Shown here piece after piece: positions 46,166 to 57,974 of a DNA stretch of 64,000 bases. The translations under genes were made by a program, and so were the position numbers. The stretch comes from Megalopta genalis. Its lineage: Eukaryota > Arthropoda > Insecta > Hymenoptera > Halictidae. The stretch is taken from the NCBI RefSeq assembly GCF_051020955.1, contig NC_135019.1, forward strand, positions 10,747,501-10,811,500, read 5' to 3'. The notes under the pieces were generated by a model. That model worked only from the letters and a program-made list of their open reading frames with translations, was not told the DNA's origin and did no database searches. The first letter of the stretch is position 1; each line of letters opens with the position of its first letter.

Positions 46166-46420
46166 TTATTCGTCAATATACTCTTCTTCAAGAGCGATAC
46201 ATTCGTTCCAACGCTCCTCTAACTTTTCGATGCCTTTTTTGTAGAACGATTTGTCTTTGTTCTCAAAATAGGCCTCCGTTTCGGCAATCGATTCAGCATT
46301 TGAGCCAAATTTCTTTCCCTGGAGCATCTCTTTAATGTCTGCAAAAAGCCAGTAGTCGCTGGGGGTTAGATCTGGAGAGTACGGTGGGCGGGGAAGCAAT
46401 TCGAAGCGTAATTCGTTCAA
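46166..46420 (-). pseudogene. Mariner transposase, C-terminal fragment
   Basis: Begins just before PPYSPDLTPSDYWLF, the third catalytic aspartate region of DD34D transposases, and ends at the natural C-terminus (YIDE, stop). The region holding the first two catalytic aspartates is deleted, so the element is inactive. Confidence 0.9.
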
Positions 46421-46500
46421 TATATATACTTCGAAAGCAATTTACACATGCTTAGATTGTTGTGTAAAATTGTAAACACGCTATCTTCTGATATCTTTAA

Positions 46501-46829
46501 CCCTTTCGCTGCGAACAGCGCCTTTTGGCGCTCGGCTATAGACACTTTCTCTCAGCGAACAGCGCCTTTTGGCGCTCGGCTATAGACACTTTCTCTCAGC
46601 GGACAGCGCCTTCTGGCGCTCGATTATTAAATTTTGTTATAATATATTATATTAATTGTCTATATGATTTAAGATTATTAAAAATTTCTAAAATTGTTAT
46701 TATCATCATTATTACTGTTATTGTTTGGCTGCCGTGTCGGCCAGTCGCCTCAAAGAAAAGACCAGCAATCTACTATCGCGCCGGCTGCTGAGAGAGTAAT
46801 TCATTTTTAGGCGTTCCGCAGCGAAAGGG
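46501..46829. mobile_element. TTAA-flanked element inside mariner 3
   Basis: 329 bp with exact TTAA on both sides (46,497 and 46,830). Termini are CCCTTTCGCTGCGAAC and GTTCCGCAGCGAAAGGG. The left part holds two and a half copies of a 41-bp unit containing AACAGCGCCTTTTGGCGCTC, itself a GCGCC/GGCGC hairpin. TTAA duplication and CCC ends suggest a piggyBac-like non-autonomous element. The termini differ from the CCCTTTGCACTCGA family. Confidence 0.92.
46516..46622. repeat. 41-bp tandem repeat within the TTAA element
   Basis: Two and a half copies of a unit with GCGCCTTTTGGCGC followed by TCGGCTATAGACACTTTCTC. Confidence 0.92.
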
Positions 46830-46846
46830 TTAAGGGGTCAGATATC

Positions 46847-47116
46847 TCACGCAGTTTCACTATACGGTCTTACAAAACTATTTTGTGGACCTTTTTTTAT
46901 GTTTTTCGGGACAACTGCCGATTTTGAGCAACCAGAGCGTTCAGCATCATCGGTGTTTGTACGAACGCGTTTAATTTTAGCATACCAGTCGATAATAGTT
47001 GATGTCCCTGGTGCAGAGTCTTCGTAACGCTTATTAAACCATTGTTTGGCTTCAACAGTATTTGTCCCCATCAAAAAACAATGTTTAATCGATACACGAA
47101 ATTCTTTTCTAACCAT
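46847..47116 (-). pseudogene. Mariner transposase, N-terminal fragment
   Basis: Starts at a methionine in the usual position and shows IKHCFLMGTNTVEAKQW, SAPGTSTIIDWYAK and a TNTDDAERSG-type linker to the second helix-turn-helix. After NIKK an A-run frameshift hides the expected VHKIVL, and a stop follows in that frame. The gene continues on the other side of the TTAA element. Confidence 0.9.
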
Positions 47117-47291
47117 TGTTTCGAAAATGACAAAACTGGTGCCACTAAAACCACCATAACTTGTAAACTAATCATCAAAAATGTCATGAAATTTTGACAT
47201 ATATCGTTTGAAGAATGCTACTATCCAGAAATCATATAGGCTTGTCGACAGTGTTGCCATATATGTGTCAGACCGGAGACTAATCGAGTGA

Positions 47292-48062
47292 CGTTTTAGT
47301 AGCGACATTTAAGAATTGTCTTTCATCCTCGATCGTTTCTCCATCCCTTCGGCGACAGTCGTACGACTAAGAAAATCTTTCGCCGATCATTTAACCAGAC
47401 GCGTTCTTTCCTTCCTCGAATGATCCGGAACAAGCGGTTTAATCGAGGATCCCGGCACTCCTCCGGACTTCGGCGGCCGTCTCGGCAAAAACAGCGGCAG
47501 GAACAATGACTACAGATTGGAGGAGCTGACGAATCTCGGGAGCGAAAAGAAAATCAGAAATAAATCGGCGCTTAAAGGCGGATAGAATGGAAGGCGTTTC
47601 CACGGCGAGACTCAGCGCTTTCTGCCAGTCCGATCTCTTCCGGGATCGCGATTCCAGCGAAGCGTGGTCCTCCAGATAACCAATTCCCCTCCATCCGAGG
47701 CAGCCCCGACTCTCGAATCGATCGCGAGCAGAAACGCGAGCACACGCGACACGATCGACTCGGTGCGGTTGGCTCTTTCGTTGTCCGTCGAAATATTTGC
47801 GCGATAAATCAGAATTCGTCGGCGGCGTTAATGCATAAATTAATCGGCCGGCGAAAACTCCATTCGGCCAATTGATTTATCCGCGTTCGCGTTCCCGTTC
47901 GCGTTCGCGAGCCGTAAATCCCGGGGACCCGATTGTTTCTTCGCGGCCGCGTAATTAAGCGACGATCGCCGTCACGGTGGCAACGACGGCCGAATCATTT
48001 CGGCTGGGAAATTTAATTAAAAGTTGCGATCCCGGCAGCGGCGGTATCTTATTTATCACGGC

Positions 48063-48103
<41 letters not shown>

Positions 48104-49690
48104 GGAATTCGCGGAAGTCGAGTCGCTTCTCAATTTCTGGGTAGAAAGCGTCGGGAGGCCCTGCCTTCGCGCCGGGATGAAAATTCCATTTAAAGGATCC
48201 AACGGCCCCTCGTCTGCAGTCTGGCCGCGTAACGAGCACCGGAGACTGCTCTTGTAATTAACTTCGCGGAACTTTCCGTATGAACGCGTCGCCTCTCGTC
48301 TCCTCGCGTTTCCAGGAGACGCGTGCGTCCCGAGATTTATCGGCGTTCGCGGCTCCTCCTGCTGTTATACAACACCGAGGAACGATCCTCGATTAGAGGA
48401 CGCCAGCCGGATCAACGGCAATCGATACCACCGCCCCCGCGGCTGCCTCTACCTTGTTGTTATCGTTTCGGGCACGCCGATACCCCGCTCCATCGAGCTG
48501 CAGCCTCGAAAAATGTCCTATCGAACCTGGAATATCGGTCCAAGTACCTCTCGCGCAAACATTTCGGAGTCCGGCAGGCTTCTTCTACGATTCATTTTAT
48601 AGCCATGTTGACTAGAACCTCCTTCGATGTTTGTTCGAAGGCGTGAAAAGGGATCCACGCGGTTTTGTGCTGTCTTCTCGAAAGATTTTGATGCACATCA
48701 GTCGTTCTTCTCGAATCGATTGGGGCTGTTTTATGGACAAATTCGTTTCGAGAGCCGCGTGCGACATGATTTTTGTGATGATAGTCGAATGAGATTCGAA
48801 CTGGGCGAATTATACTATCGAACGCGTTATAGTATGTCCGCCGGTTATAAATAAAATAAAAAAATAACCTTGACATAAACGAAAATCCCGATTAACTCTA
48901 TAACCTGCCTTGGCGAATAGTCGTCGCAAGAACCGTCGGAACATTGTAAGAGAAGAGTCGTTATTAAGCCGGGAAGTCTAATAGGACGTTTAGAGGGCAA
49001 GTTATGGCACCTTGAGGGTCGCGATTACATTCTCGCGGCAGTCGGCCAGGAAAGAATTTCGATCGGAGGTCGAGGAAGATGTATCGCGCCGAGGGAGGCT
49101 CGTCGCGACGCTAATTGCTTTATCCAGATCGCGGGCTGATAAATCAGCCGGGCGAGCACCGTCGCCAGAGGCGGTTATACTCTCGTTATTTTTCACGGCA
49201 CGGCAGTCACGATCCAAGCGAAATTGTCGGAATACCTGGAGAGACCTGTCGCTCGTCCGGCCATCGATTATCTCTCCTCTTATCTCGCGTATACCGTTCC
49301 GAATCACGCTCTGTCGATCCGTTTTACCACTCTGCATTTCGCACGATAACAAACGGCGCGGACTATCGCTTGGTAATTTTATCCAGAAATCGTGGCGCAA
49401 CGTTCTTCGACAGTTTTGCATGTTGCACCGTTGGCTGCGAATCGATTTTGGCTGGAATATAATATGAACATATAATATGGAAATTGGAAACTTCCTTTTA
49501 TTTATTCTTGAAATGTAAAAAAGTGAATATTTGTATCACGTTATTGTTATTGTTGTTATTTAGATTAATTAATTTTTTACAATAAATTTGCGTGACTGGC
49601 TACATTTTTATTTCTAGTCAAATTATTTATTTAATTAAAACTATCGCTATTCTATAATTCTATAATTCTATAATTCCAATGAATTTGCTA
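47292..49690. other. Intronic sequence, no gene seen
   Basis: 47,300-49,460 is CpG-rich in parts (47,400-48,060; 49,000-49,460) with open frames on both strands but no domain. The right end is AT-rich with TCTATAATTC repeated near 49,650. Confidence 0.45.
48065..48101. repeat. (GA)n microsatellite
   Basis: About 17 GA dinucleotides. Confidence 0.94.
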
Positions 49691-49693
49691 ATA

Positions 49694-49908
49694 CAGTAAT
49701 GTCTCTCTAATTGACGCTCAGATTGTCCGCAAAGTAGACAACTTTGGAAGAGGAGACACGATTGTTCGAGCTTTGTGGCTCGCTTTTTATGATTATCGAT
49801 TGTCAATAACTATGAAAACGAGCTGCAAGGCTCGAACGATCGTATCTCCTCTTCTCAAATTGTCCATTTTTGTGCGCAATCTGAGCGTCAGTTAGGGAGA
49901 CATTACTG
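49694..49908. mobile_element. Foldback element (CAGTAATGTCTC family)
   Basis: 215 bp between TA dinucleotides (49,692 and 49,909). Arms begin CAGTAATGTCTCTCTAATTG. The 80 bp to its right (49,912-49,990) recurs in inverted orientation beside the copy at 58,486. Confidence 0.9.
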
Positions 49909-49990
49909 TATTACCTACCGAGCCTCGAAAGTAAGGCGATTTGCTTCATAACGATGAAAAGACCGTTTATTTAGATCTTCCGACATATAT

Positions 49991-51250
49991 TATAATTTCG
50001 ATGTATGCTTGGACCAAGAAATCTGTTCGATCATTTTTCATGAAAGAGTCTTTACAATTTACTACATTACTGTAGTTTCCGCGAAGCTGTTTCACGTTGC
50101 GATATTTTAGAATGTTGCCGCAGCTTTGTAAACGATTTCAAGCTTCGGAACAACTGGCTTGTTGCGACCGATTCGAATTTCTCCCAGTTGGCACGGGGCA
50201 CCGTCATCGCACAGTTAATATCGTGGCGGCGCCGAAATCGCTGTCAATCGAACGCAACGTCGAGAGCGTGAAATATAATTCTCTTATTGGCACTGATTAG
50301 CGATTGCTGAAAACGGGACGCGCCGGCACGCTAATGACCGCATAATTGTGTGCAGATAGAGTGCACCGATCGGAATTGATGCACGCGCACGGTCATCGCG
50401 GTTTCATTTCGTTACGAGCCTACTGTGTTTGTCTTCGGAATCAGCGGTTCCGGAAACACGGTCGAACACGGTCGAACACTCGTTCGCTGTGCTGAACTTT
50501 CCTCAACGATTTTATGCCGCGTTCTCAATGTGCTGGCTACCCGAAAACTTTCAAGCGAATTATTCACCGCTCGTTAACTGTTTTATTTAATCGAAATAGT
50601 TCGCATTCTCTGGCGTATTTCGGACATTCGTTTGTTCTATTGTCGCTGAAATCGACGCGCGGCAGACGATATTTCAGCTGCATTGCGTAAGGTTTCACCG
50701 ATTTATGAAGATTTAAGTTGGCTCGATTGGTCGCTGCGAATTTGATGCATCTACGAGGAAAGCCTGCAGATGAAATATAAAATTGTGAACACGTAAGAAA
50801 AATTCATATTTTTGCACGTAATTACGCTATTTTCAGTTTATTGAAACGATTTATTTTTATCGACTTTCTGTTCCTCCAAATCGTGTCTTCTATCCTCGAA
50901 ATCGTACTCTAATAAAAAATCTACTCTAGAGAAGTCTAAAAAAAATTCTGTACGTGCTCGTTCATGTCGTACACGTGCACTCAACTTTTCCTCGCAATCG
51001 TTGTTCGCGAAAATTTGTCCAAAAAACGTGACCAGGCAAGAAGTTCGATACAGTCTATTCGCCGCACAATAGTATGGCGCCATTACAGTTGCGCGAGAGT
51101 TGCTTGAACTCTTCAACTTCGCCCTGCCTCTGTCATCCCCGCGGTACAGCGTTGACGATTGTTATTGCGCGAACTCTAAACGAAGGAACTTCCGCGCCGC
51201 CGGCGAATATCGCGTGTCCCAACAATATTTCACAGCCGCCGAGTGTGTCC
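49991..51250. other. Intronic sequence, no gene seen
   Basis: Mixed unique sequence; a duplicated ACACGGTCGAACACGGTCGA occurs at about 50,456. No exon recognised. Confidence 0.45.
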
Positions 51251-51254
51251 GCAC

Positions 51255-51350
51255 GTTTAAACCGTGCGGCTGCCGCAATCAGTGTTCGCAGGAGAACTAG
51301 TTACGCAAAGAGTGGGGTGGTGACGCATGCGCACGGGCGTGACGCGTCAA
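51255..51350 (+). repeat. Inverted repeat, left arm
   Basis: Contains TGTTCGCAGGAGAAC, AGTTACGCAAAGAGTGGGG and CGCATGCGCA in order. The same three motifs occur in inverted orientation at 51,885-51,965. Confidence 0.8.
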
Positions 51351-51445
51351 TTTGGGTTGAGAATTATTTACAGCTTATTTATAGTTTCTTTATTTATTCA
51401 TAGTTTATTTATCATAGCTATTTATCATAGTTTATTTATTATAGT

Positions 51446-51560
51446 TACCGATTGTCAACGATTATAAAAAGGAGACACAAGGCTCGAATAATCGTATCTC
51501 CTCTTGCCAAATTGTCCATTTTCGTGCGCAATCTGAGCGCGGATTAGGGATAAATTACTA
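51446..51560. mobile_element. Half of a foldback element (CAGTAATGTCTC family)
   Basis: Only the right arm is present (CGATTGTCAACGATTATAAA to ATTAGGGATAAATTACTA). It directly abuts a complete copy. Confidence 0.8.
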
Positions 51561-51562
51561 TA

Positions 51563-51761
51563 CAGTAATGTCTTCCTTACTGACGCTCAGATTGTCCACA
51601 AAAATGGGCAATTTGGGAAGAGGCGATACGATTATTCGAGCCTTGCAGTTCGTTTTTATAGTTGTTGACAATTCGTAACTATAAAAATGAACCGCAAGGA
51701 TCGAATTATTGTCCATTTTTGTGGACAATCTTAATGGGCGTCAATTAGAGAGACATTACTG
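51563..51761. mobile_element. Foldback element (CAGTAATGTCTC family)
   Basis: 199 bp between TA dinucleotides. The left arm starts CAGTAATGTCTTCCTTACTG. It is inserted next to a half copy, so two family members lie head to tail inside the inverted-repeat pair. Confidence 0.87.
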
Positions 51762-51884
51762 TAATTGGCCACTTTATTAATTGGCCAATAAGTTATTGCG
51801 TTTATTATATAGATGGCAATACAGAAAACTCAATAACTTATTGGCAAACCCACTGCAACATTCACACGGTAGTCGCGCTACGCT

Positions 51885-51965
51885 GTGCGGGACTCTTGCG
51901 CATGCACCGCCTACCCCCACTCCTTGCGTAACTTATTTTCCTGCGAACACCGACCGCAACGTCGC
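51885..51965 (-). repeat. Inverted repeat, right arm
   Basis: Complement of the motifs in the left arm at 51,255-51,350 (TGTTCGCAGGAAAAT, AGTTACGCAAGGAGTGGGG, TGCATGCGCA when read on the minus strand). Confidence 0.8.
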
Positions 51966-52015
51966 CGGGCGAAAGACGCGCACTGTAGGTTTGCTTAGGA
52001 CACGACAGCGGATAT

Positions 52016-52403
52016 CTATGCAAGTAGCCCTGGAGTTTGTTTAGACAGCGATGTCCTTTCAATCATGGTTCCTGGTGTAGACATTGTCGCCGTTAGCTCT
52101 GCTTCGCGTTTGAACCCTAGCGACACTGCGAGTCCACAGGGTGTTCGACCACAGGTGGTCGTTTCGCAATGGACATGTTCGACAAAAACTATTGTTGTCG
52201 GGTCTGGCTCAGTTATCCAAACGACGACTGCGGCATTTCGCGTGAACCAAACATTTCCAGCACGTTCCGCGAGAGGCAGAATTTTATTTCCTCTGTTGAG
52301 AATTTCGATCCATTGGGAACACATGTTCGCAAATATTTTCTACTGGAACAAATTGTGCTTCGATTTAAATCGCGATTTTTACGAATCAATCTTGATCAAC
52401 TAA
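52016..52403. other. Segment open on both strands, unidentified
   Basis: A plus-strand frame (52,065-52,403, 112 codons) and a minus-strand frame (52,324-52,016, 102 codons) overlap. Composition is balanced and non-repetitive, unlike the surrounding AT-rich intron. I recognise neither product. It may be a pseudogene fragment or chance. Confidence 0.2.
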
Positions 52404-52645
52404 TTTTTATCAGTTCAATGTCTAGTAAACTTCGATTTGATAGACATCGTGGAAACTGAATAGTTCATGCTCAATCTGAAATGCTCGCTGCAAAAGCATT
52501 CCTCTCTTAAATGGATCGCTAATCACTTTTAAATCGTCTTTATTAGGTTCACATAGAGTTAATCATTCAAATATTTTATAATCAACTTTTACGCCACTCT
52601 CGTTTTTATATAAAATTCTTCACCTGACGTAAAAGGAGTTTGCCC

Positions 52646-52838
52646 GTAAATAAGTAAACGAGTAAACGAGTAAATGAGTAAACGAGTAAATGAGTAAATG
52701 AGTAAATGAGTAAACGAGTAAATGAGTAAATGAGTAAATGACTAAATGAGTAAATGAGTAAATGAGTGAATGAGTAAATGAGTAAATGACTAAATGAGTA
52801 AATGAGCGAATGAGCGAATGAGTAAATGAGTAAATAAA
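52646..52838. repeat. 8-bp minisatellite GAGTAAAT
   Basis: About 24 copies of GAGTAAAT/GAGTAAAC with occasional ACTAAATG and GCGAATG variants. Because 8 x 3 = 24 bases, a minus-strand frame stays open as an eight-residue periodic peptide. Confidence 0.96.
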
Positions 52839-52859
52839 TGCTTCTGCTAAGTTTTTTAC

Positions 52860-55800
52860 CGTCTTGACACTTCCGCCGGTACAAAGACCTGACTATACAC
52901 TGTCGAGCAAAAGTTTGCAGTCACTTGTAAATGTTTAGTTCAACTTTCTTCTAACATCGAGCAAATATTTCACGAGGCAGTCGTTGTTATTGTTTGTTTG
53001 TCTTTTCGAAATCAATGCGACTATTCGCAGTTGCCCGAGTTTGTTAACTCGGGCGAGCTTGTGTTTCGATCAGCCGAAACAATTTATAGAGTAATTCCAA
53101 ACTTTCGGCTGGTAGTGTAATCCCATTGTGATGGCCTAATCGGTCTCGCGGAGTAGGTCATCCGGTAATATCGTCTTGATTTACCTTGATATCATTATCC
53201 GTGCAAGAAAGTGGATCGCGGTGCTTACGCTGTATCGAACCGAACGAAAAATCGACGAGAAAAAAAATAGCCTCGCGCCCCTGAGTGAACAAGATTACGA
53301 AAATAATCTTCGACGCGTTCATTTTATAAAGTGTAAATTTAATAAAATTACAGCGATGTTTCATTATCGCGACGCTCGATTATAGGAGGATTAAAATTCT
53401 TTCTTAAAATTTTGTTACTATTTACTCATTAATTATGTACGCTACGCTTTTTCTCACTTTTCTTCTATCACATTTACATACTCGTGATACTCTAAAAATT
53501 ATACTATTTCTAATTCTTAAGTCTTCGATGCGTGACTGAAATGTACTCTTTTTTCTTGATTTACTCGTTACATAAACATTTATTTATTTTGCCCGTGTAC
53601 ACGAATAAATAAGAAAAAGAAAGAATTCATTTTAGCCGAACACCGAATAATTAACGATGCTATAATCTGTAATGCACCGTGAGTCTCGAACGAGAACGAT
53701 CTGAAAGAAATTCGTAGCATGCAGTTTCGCCAGGATTTTTCTCGGGGGACGATATCGACGTGAATCAAAGTCGATAACGTCGGGCGACCGAGGCGCGCCG
53801 CAACGAAAACGATTACTGCGCTGTTCGTTAAAAGGAGATCCGTGCTCAAAGGGTTAATATTCGAGCGCGTCAGCCCCAAAGGATCGCGTCTGCGAGACCG
53901 CTCGTTTCCCTTTTTTAAAGAGAACGGTGTCATCCCCGCGCGGTCACGTATATCCGAATCGTCACGCGATTCCCAGGCGTCGTCTCGGGAACGAAGACTA
54001 TCGTCCCCCGAAGAACGCTCGCTCCGAGAATTAGCTAAGTAAACAGGCCGCTGTTGATTCGAGCTTGATTACCGCTGTGTTGGTGCTCGACCAACCATCG
54101 CGTTAAAGTGCTTGTCCACCGTATCGTGGCCGTGCACGAAACGCGATTAGTTATTTCTGTGACTACGGGTCTGTCGCGGCACGTGTCCTCCTATCCGCGC
54201 AAAATCCTGCGACATTCGTCCCTCGCCCGCGAATCACCTAATCATCCTCGCGATTCCATTCCGCCGGTAATTTCTGCTCGTCGATCTCGCAATTTCGCCG
54301 ACAAATATTGTCTCTTGGAATTCTACAAGATCGGGGAGCCGCGAGCCCGGAAATGAAAAGCAAAGAGGAGATTCAGAAATTTTGTTTTTGTTAATTGAAT
54401 TCTAGATTTACGACGGGGAAGCGGAATAGCTCTCTCCGAAATAAATGTATCGAGCGCATTTTTTTTTTTGGGGGGGGGGGCAACGTTTCTTCCCGCAAGA
54501 AATGCAGCATGGAGGTCACAAATGAACCACGTCTCGTTGTATTTTTTTTTACGGCTCGCACGACGAATTACTTGGAGTTTATGCGCTTTCATGCCGCCAG
54601 ATAACACATTGCATCCACCGCGAATTCGTTCTAAAAGAGCTGCTACGAAATGCGTAATAAAACCGGTGCAACGATAATTAGAACTCGTATCTTTACGCAA
54701 ATCCCATCTCCATAATTCTGCAGGAAAGTCGTGAAAAATGCCGCCACAGAACAAAATCCAGCCGTTTATATTCTTTACGGATTCTTTGTATTTTTCGAAA
54801 GTCGCCACTCAAAAATGCGTAGGCGAAAAATCGTGACGAGTAGAAACCTGATTTTTAGATTCGCGAAGCTCGAGTCCGAAACTTTGCGAGATCTTGAAAT
54901 TCTCGATCCAGAATGCTTATTATTATTCTCCTTCTTAAAAAAAAGGAAGTATCCATTTTGCCAGGAATTAAACTGTTGAAAAATTCTTTGAAGAACACCA
55001 AATTATTTGTCCAGTATAATTGGATGAAAATTAAAAATAGTTACAAACCGAATTATTTCTCGACGCAAACGATTTTAATAGATCGGTGAAATCGTGTCGA
55101 TTAAAATGTGTCGAAAATCTGTTGGTTAAATAAAAATAAATTCGTATCGTCATAATATTCTCGTAAGTTGTTCATACGAATTGTTATTTAACTGGGCGTT
55201 GGTAGTTTCGAATCGGAAAAACGGCACAAAGTTTCGAGTCTCGTGAACTCGGAACTTTTTCAGCTCCAAGGGGTTTCGAGGATTCGAGCGGCTTCGAGTG
55301 TCCAATCTCTAAAAAAATTCATAAAATTCTTCTTGAAGAGTGATTCAACTTGTAACAAGATAAAGACGTTTTCTTCCGATGCAGATTTCGGTGAATTATA
55401 AAAATCGACAGTTTAATCGCGGTATAAAAATGTGCGAATAAATCGTGATCAGAATAAGAATTTACTCGATCGAAAAGAATTTTCGAGTTGTTCGTGATCT
55501 TTTCTCTTTCTCAGTCACCGAAACTGTAGAAACGTTTCTGTGAGAATTTTCTTTTATATACTTCTTTACCGAAGCATATATTTATAACAAAAATTGTACG
55601 AAGCTTGAGTAAAGTCGATATTATCATTATTATAAAACAATACGCATTGGTGGCGTTTAAGAGGGTGAAAAATTGTTCTACCACGTTTTAAAATAAATTT
55701 AACATTATCTTTGTTCGATTTCACACGTGCAAAATGTACTAGATTGTATAAAATAGAAATACTGTACATGAGAACAACTATTTTGCACTTCGAGTTAGAA

Positions 55801-56764
55801 TGGCTCCGACTGCCAAGGGTTAATTAAACGTTGAATGATCGGTCTTTCTCGGCTGCCGATGATTGGCCCACCGGCCAAGGCCTCCTGGGGCGGCTCGGCA
55901 ACACCGGGAAGGGAACATTAGGACCAAGAACAGCTCTAATACACCGGACAATATCGCGATTAGTAGGCTACGGGGTCCTAATCACAGAGTCAATATCCCT
56001 CCCGTGTTTCTCTTGAAATTGGTGAACCGGTGTGCCGTGTGTTGCCGCGTGTTGCCGCGGTAACTCTTGTTGCCCGCATGGCCAAGAAACTCCACCCCTC
56101 GACAGGTTAATCATATTATTAGCATCCCCTGTATCCTCTCGAAACGTTTCAAGCCGGCTCGGTCCGGTCAATCGGCTTTTCCGTTGCCGTGCCGCTCGCC
56201 AGATCGTTGGCAAGTCGAGCGTGCACCTGCCTTTTATATCAGGTGTCCCAGTAACAGGCTTGCCACCATTAAACCACCCTCTGAACCTATCGGGAAGATA
56301 TATATATTCGGGAGCTTTTAACACTTTCACTGTGGCAGCCATGCTCGAAAATTCTCGAAAATCGAAGCAGTTTTTACTTTCGGTCTTGTATCATATCTCG
56401 GGGATTTCAATCGGTAGATTCATTTGGCGCAATCGTTAATTAGATCCGAAGAATTGTCAGAAATAGACTGGTTAAAGGAAAGCTAAGTGAGAGTTTTAGA
56501 AAGTGAAAGATAAAATGACGATGTTTTTGTTGAAAGCATAAAATCCACAATCTTGCAGCGAATGTGAAGAAGGAATCCATTTATGGATTGGCACGTTCGG
56601 TACCAAGATTGATAAAGTAAGTTTGTGAACACTGCTGTTTAAAGTCACAGCATACAACATAATGTGCAAAAAAGAAAGCGTAATTTTTCTTAAATTACTT
56701 TGCATTTAAGGGAACGTTTAACAGTGAAAATAAGCAGCACAGATCAAAGGTTTCTGATCGTATA
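52860..56764. other. Intronic sequence, no gene seen
   Basis: Mostly AT-rich unique sequence. A poly-T/poly-G junction (10 T, then about 10 G) occurs at 54,461-54,480. A minus-strand frame at 54,323-54,808 crosses it and shows no domain. 55,860-56,340 is GC-richer. Confidence 0.45.
55725..55819. mobile_element. Right-end fragment of a TTAA element
   Basis: Ends AATGGCTCCGACTGCCAAGGG-TTAA (TTAA at 55,820), similar to the right end of the element at 21,089-21,756 including the GAAATAC stretch. No left end found. Confidence 0.6.
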
Positions 56765-56765
56765 G

Positions 56766-57050
56766 AAATATATTTTACAAAATTGACCATGTAATGTTAC
56801 CTAATAAAATCGATCGTAGAATTACGTTTATAAAATTGCCAAGGAATCGTGTCCATAGAACTGACCACGTAGTAAAACGGTGTCTATAAAACTGACCATG
56901 TGAAACGTGTCTATAAATTTGACAATAAAATCGTGCCTATAAAATCGTCTGTAGAATCGTGCGCCTAAAATTGGCCATAGAATTTTACTCCAAAAAAGAA
57001 AGGAGAATCGTGTCTATACAATTCATAAAATTGCTTATAGAAATCCATTC
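56766..57050. repeat. Degenerate minisatellite, unit about 28 bp
   Basis: Around nine diverged copies of a unit resembling CGTGTCTATAAAACTGACCA, with GTAGAATCGTG variants. Confidence 0.75.
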
Positions 57051-57970
57051 GCGGCATTGATCACAGAATTGATTCGATAAGACGACGGTGTCGCGGCGAG
57101 AAGCATCGACCGAAGCAAAAATGTTCCATTAATTATTGAAGTGCCGTAGACGTTCGCTGAGAGGTTCTCAGGTGTCCGAAGGTTTGTTGCGTGGTTGTAG
57201 ATCGTCGCGACGGGAGGAGGGGGAGGGTTAAGCACGGAAGGGCCTCCGTCGAATCGATTCGAGGATGAGGGTGGAGGGCCTCTGCACACTGCAATGCCGT
57301 AACTTCCTCGAGAAGGAAGATCTCACGAGGCGGAACCACCGCCGGCGACGGGCAGGAAAAGATGGGAATGGAAAAGAGGGAAAAGATGGGAATGAAAAAG
57401 AGGGAAAAGATGATGAGACTAGGCACGAGGAAGCGCCGCGACCGGGCCCTGGCACCGCTGCAGAGAGCATCGTTCAACGAACGAGCGAACCTTTCTTTTC
57501 TTCTCGTCTTATTGGATACCCTGGCGCATCTCTCTGGAAATCCTCGCGACGACGCGAATTTTAAAGGGTTCCTGCCCCTCCCTCCCGAATACTCGTCCTA
57601 TTAACCAGGCCTTTAATCTTTCGATTGCTTCCGACTCGCGGCGCTGATAATAACCCGAGCAGCGCCGAGACGCGGCTCGGCTCACCTTCGGATCGATGCG
57701 CGCGCCCCTTTCGTCAAAAACTATGCTCGCGGATTCACCGAATTTACCGGCTCCATAGAGAGCGATACTGATCGATGTACCGTTTGTGGATCGTTTCGAT
57801 CGGGATCGTCCATTTTGGATCATTTCAATTCTGCTGTGGCGTTTCATTGGATAAGAGGATCGTGTCAATTTTCATCTTCAGGAAAGAGTGCGTAGGCAAC
57901 GCTCTACTTTAACACAGTTTTTATTTTATTAAGTTTAAAAAGACACAAAATTATAGGTAACATAGGTATT
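57051..57970. other. Intronic sequence, no gene seen
   Basis: 57,200-57,560 is GC-rich and purine-biased, with a threefold GGAAAAGATGGGAATG-type repeat at about 57,355-57,412. Frames on both strands have no domain. Confidence 0.45.
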
Positions 57971-57974
57971 TATA

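Larger units (their letters stand above)
46137..47291 (-). mobile_element. Mariner element 3, deleted and split by a TTAA element
   Basis: Termini TCACTCGATAAGTCTCCGGT (left) and the complement of TCACTCGATTAGTCTCCGGT (right, 47,270-47,291). On the minus strand the transposase N-terminal part (from 47,116) is followed by a TTAA element at 46,501-46,829, more transposase up to about 46,430, and then, after a deletion, the C-terminus. Without the insertion the element would be about 820 bp, against about 1.3 kb for a full mariner. Confidence 0.88.

Noticed and set aside
52606..52884. 92-codon minus-strand frame with periodic YSFTHLLI-type peptide
   Set aside because: Direct product of the 8-bp minisatellite.
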